Shown one piece after another: positions 7,500 to 9,214 of a stretch of 9,214 bases of DNA. Position numbers and translations under genes: made by a program. This DNA is from Pseudomonadota bacterium (GTDB lineage: Bacteria; Myxococcota_A; Polyangia; Polyangiales; Polyangiaceae). The notes under the pieces are model-generated. The model had not been told where the DNA came from. It did no database searches and saw only the letters and a program-made list of their open reading frames with translations. Within the stretch, counting starts at the first letter, position 1, and the number at the start of each line of letters is the position of its first letter. Location of the stretch: contig QGUH01000086.1 in the NCBI GenBank assembly GCA_003242355.1, positions 1 through 9,214 on the forward strand. The letters run 5' to 3'.

Positions 7500-9050
7500 C
7501 TACGAGGCTGGTGGGGACGCGGTGAGGACCGGTCTGCCTCGCGGACGTGACTCCCGGGAGTAGTTCAAGCGTACGGTGCGCCACCCGGTGATCTTGGGGA
7601 ATCCGCAGAAGAGCACGACGAGCAGGAAGATGCCGAAACTCTGCTGGAGAAACAGAATCAATCTTTCCGAGGAGAATTCGAAATAGAGTACGTATATGGA
7701 GTAGAGCGCCAGGACTCCGGGAACGGTGTGATTGAGTAAGTAGAATCGGAAGACGTATGCGGCCAACACGCCAAAACCGAAAAAGATGACGAGAACCCCG
7801 GGAACGTGAAAGTTCCAGTAGGCTTCGGTGACGGAGCTGACGGGAATCCCGGCGTCGACGGAGAAAAAAAGTTGCCCGTTTAAGCGCCCGGCGGCAGTTG
7901 GCTTGTCGAAGGGAAGGAGTACCTGGGGGATCGGGGAAAGCAGTATCCGGAGATAGGTCGATCCGAGCAGCAGCGGAGAGTCGTGGGGGACGTAGTAGAG
8001 GGGCGGTAGGTTCCCATTGCGTTCGGTGCCGCGCGAAGAGAGATCGTCGGAGCTCGCGTCCAGGAAGTCGCTGACGGTGTGTCCGGAGAAGGCATCCCAG
8101 TCGATGGAGCTGGCTCCGAAATGCATCGTGCGGAAAACCCCAACGATGCCGACGAGTAGCCACGCAGCGAAGATGAACGCCAGAAGGGAGAGCTTGGGTG
8201 CGCGGCCCGTGCGGAGGAAGTGGATGAGGCCCAGGATGACGAAGGGGTAGAGCAGCGCGGAGCGGGAACCGGACGCAAGGAACAACGCGACGAGGCCAAA
8301 GACGAACGAGACCCAGAGCAAGGCGCGACCGTGAGTGCGGTTGCGGAACGTGTGCAGCACGTAGGCCAGCACGATGGGGAGCCCGAGGACCACCAGAAGG
8401 TGGTCGCCACCACCGCGAATCTCTTGTCGGGTAGCTCGGGACACTCCGCGGATGAGGAGCATCCCTTCGAGGCCGCCCGCCGCATTGTGGTACGCGGCGA
8501 GCCCGAGCGAAGCCGCGGCGAGCACGATCAGAGCCTTGACCGTCACGTGTTTCGGGGGGGCGAGCCGAAGCACCGGAACGCGGGCGCGGCGAATGGTGAA
8601 GAAGCCGAGCAGGAACACGCACTGGGCGAGCGCAGAGAGCCCGTAGAACTTCGCACAGAGGCTGTTCAGCTCGTTTGGCGTCAGGCCGGGCAGGGCGTCA
8701 TGGCGTTCCAAACCGAAGACGACGAGCTCGGATTGACGCAGAACCAGATTCGCAAACCAGAAGAGCGCCGGTGCGACGAGGATGTGAAGAGGGCCGAGAT
8801 CGCGCAACAGCAGCAGCGGCCCGAACATGACGGCGGTCAGGAGCAAGAGGGCGGCATAGGGAAGGAAGCTCCCGGAGTGGCCGTACAAGAGGTTGGTCAA
8901 ACCCGTCAGGACGAAGTACGTAACGACCCCTCCCAGGGCGATCAGCCGAAACCTGGGAGAAGAACGAAGGACGACCTGGTCGGCAAGCTGATGATGTGCA
9001 GCGGCCGCCTGCGTGGCGACGCCGTGCGAAACTGAAGGGGCCGTTACCAT
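7500..9050 (-). CDS. Wzy-type O-antigen / oligosaccharide repeat-unit polymerase
   Basis: Polytopic inner-membrane protein expected to polymerise lipid-linked repeat units in the periplasm. From ATG 9050 it has 516 residues with about a dozen hydrophobic segments. Wzy-like landmarks are a short Arg/Gly-rich loop REIRGGGDHLLV before a membrane segment (about 209-220), ASGSRSALLYP with R263 (259-269), a large non-membrane loop (about 310-420) that contains the LLSPIPQVLLPFDKP signature (370-384) and VTEAYWNFHVPG with E409 (407-418), and a basic tail after the last helix. Wzy proteins diverge strongly, so the call rests on topology and these motifs. A TTG at 9089 would add 13 residues, but it coincides with the -35 element of a good promoter, so ATG 9050 is preferred. 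No ribosome binding site precedes the ATG. It faces the other four genes and has its own promoter. Some 3' parts are clearly less GC-rich than its neighbours. Confidence 0.85.
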   Translation of the reverse strand: MVTAPSVSHGVATQAAAAHHQLADQVVLRSSPRFRLIALGGVVTYFVLTGLTNLLYGHSGSFLPYAALLLLTAVMFGPLLLLRDLGPLHILVAPALFWFANLVLRQSELVVFGLERHDALPGLTPNELNSLCAKFYGLSALAQCVFLLGFFTIRRARVPVLRLAPPKHVTVKALIVLAAASLGLAAYHNAAGGLEGMLLIRGVSRATRQEIRGGGDHLLVVLGLPIVLAYVLHTFRNRTHGRALLWVSFVFGLVALFLASGSRSALLYPFVILGLIHFLRTGRAPKLSLLAFIFAAWLLVGIVGVFRTMHFGASSIDWDAFSGHTVSDFLDASSDDLSSRGTERNGNLPPLYYVPHDSPLLLGSTYLRILLSPIPQVLLPFDKPTAAGRLNGQLFFSVDAGIPVSSVTEAYWNFHVPGVLVIFFGFGVLAAYVFRFYLLNHTVPGVLALYSIYVLYFEFSSERLILFLQQSFGIFLLVVLFCGFPKITGWRTVRLNYSRESRPRGRPVLTASPPAS

Positions 9051-9060
9051 CCGCGAACCC

Positions 9061-9089
9061 GATATACTGCGGTCAGGCGTGCGTAGCAA
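9061..9089 (-). promoter_or_regulatory. Candidate sigma-70-like promoter of the leftward polymerase gene
   Basis: On the minus strand, TTGCTA (9089-9084) and TATATC (9066-9061) are separated by exactly 17 bases; each matches four of six consensus positions (TTGACA, TATAAT). Ten bases then lead to the ATG at 9050, so the transcript would begin about three bases upstream of it or at it, giving a nearly leaderless mRNA. This agrees with the lack of a ribosome binding site. Read directly from sequence; activity is inferred. Confidence 0.5.
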
Positions 9090-9214
9090 GCCTCGTCCGC
9101 GCTACCGGCTTGTCGTTGGCCACCGCTGGGGCGCCGGTGTTCCCGCGCCGTGGAGACGGTGGCGTCGTAACCGCCTGCCCAACTGCACCCCCAAGCACGG
9201 GTGGACGTGTGGCA
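9073..9214 (-). CDS. Possible 3' end of an unidentified gene entering from the right edge
   Basis: A minus-strand frame is open from the right edge for 46 codons to a TGA at 9075-9073. The peptide is Pro/Ala/Thr/Arg-rich (for example PPSPRRGNTGAPA) like a disordered tail, with no recognisable domain. If real, it would end 22 bases before the ATG of the polymerase gene and contain that gene's promoter. A competing plus-strand frame from GTG 9079 is also open to the edge but is Arg/Trp-rich and less protein-like. This ~140-base stretch could equally be non-coding; it also holds small GC-rich inverted repeats such as CACCG/CGGTG around 9121-9140. I cannot decide from this window. Confidence 0.2.
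   Translation of the reverse strand, partial: ATRPPVLGGAVGQAVTTPPSPRRGNTGAPAVANDKPVARTRLATHA

Noticed and set aside
7330..8622. Open frame (430 codons) on the minus strand
   Set aside because: Same strand as the Wzy polymerase but shifted; Arg/Pro/His-rich product unlike a protein, while the real frame shows membrane segments throughout.
8220..9035. Open frame (271 codons) on the plus strand
   Set aside because: Glu/Arg/Gln-rich low-complexity peptide antisense to hydrophobic codons of the polymerase; a typical mirror of membrane-protein codons.
1..9214. Search by eye for insertion sequences, CRISPR repeats, tRNA or rRNA genes and long direct repeats
   Set aside because: None seen; coding content is continuous apart from 7386-7499 and the right edge, and no transposase-like protein or regularly spaced repeat is present.

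Overview
The window reads as part of an exopolysaccharide or O-antigen type locus that assembles polysaccharide by the Wzx/Wzy-dependent route, in a GC-rich Gram-negative bacterium. The fused membrane/tyrosine-kinase chain-length protein is the arrangement typical of Gram-negative bacteria. The high GC, GC-rich third codon positions and a TGCTAGAGT-type element placed right against an ATG suggest Myxococcota (Polyangia-like). That placement is inference only; there is no marker gene.

Layout. Four genes run left to right and are tightly packed: a Wzy_C/O-antigen-ligase-type membrane protein with a C-terminal TPR-like domain (2-2335, cut by the left edge), a Wzc/ExoP-type tyrosine autokinase (2401-4641), a GT-B glycosyltransferase of family 4 type (4658-5815) and a WzxC-like flippase (5835-7385). 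A 114-base convergent gap with GC-rich hairpins (7386-7499) separates them from a fifth gene on the opposite strand, a second and unrelated-looking Wzy-type polymerase (7500-9050, minus) with its own good-looking promoter. The last ~125 bases (9090-9214) hold no confident gene; a minus-strand frame ending at 9073 could be the tail of another gene.

How it works together (inference from families): the glycosyltransferase adds a sugar to a lipid-linked repeat unit on the cytoplasmic side, the flippase moves the unit across the inner membrane, one or both polymerase-type proteins join units (or ligate the chain) in the periplasm, and the kinase controls chain length and export through phosphorylation of its tyrosine tail. 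The initiating sugar-phosphate transferase, the outer-membrane export channel and most glycosyltransferases are absent and presumably lie outside the window.

I see no mobile element, CRISPR array, RNA gene or clearly new system. The points most worth a second look are the two polymerase-type proteins in one locus, the cysteine-paired TPR domain, two apparently leaderless promoters, and an AT-rich, non-homologous-looking 40 bases at the left edge.
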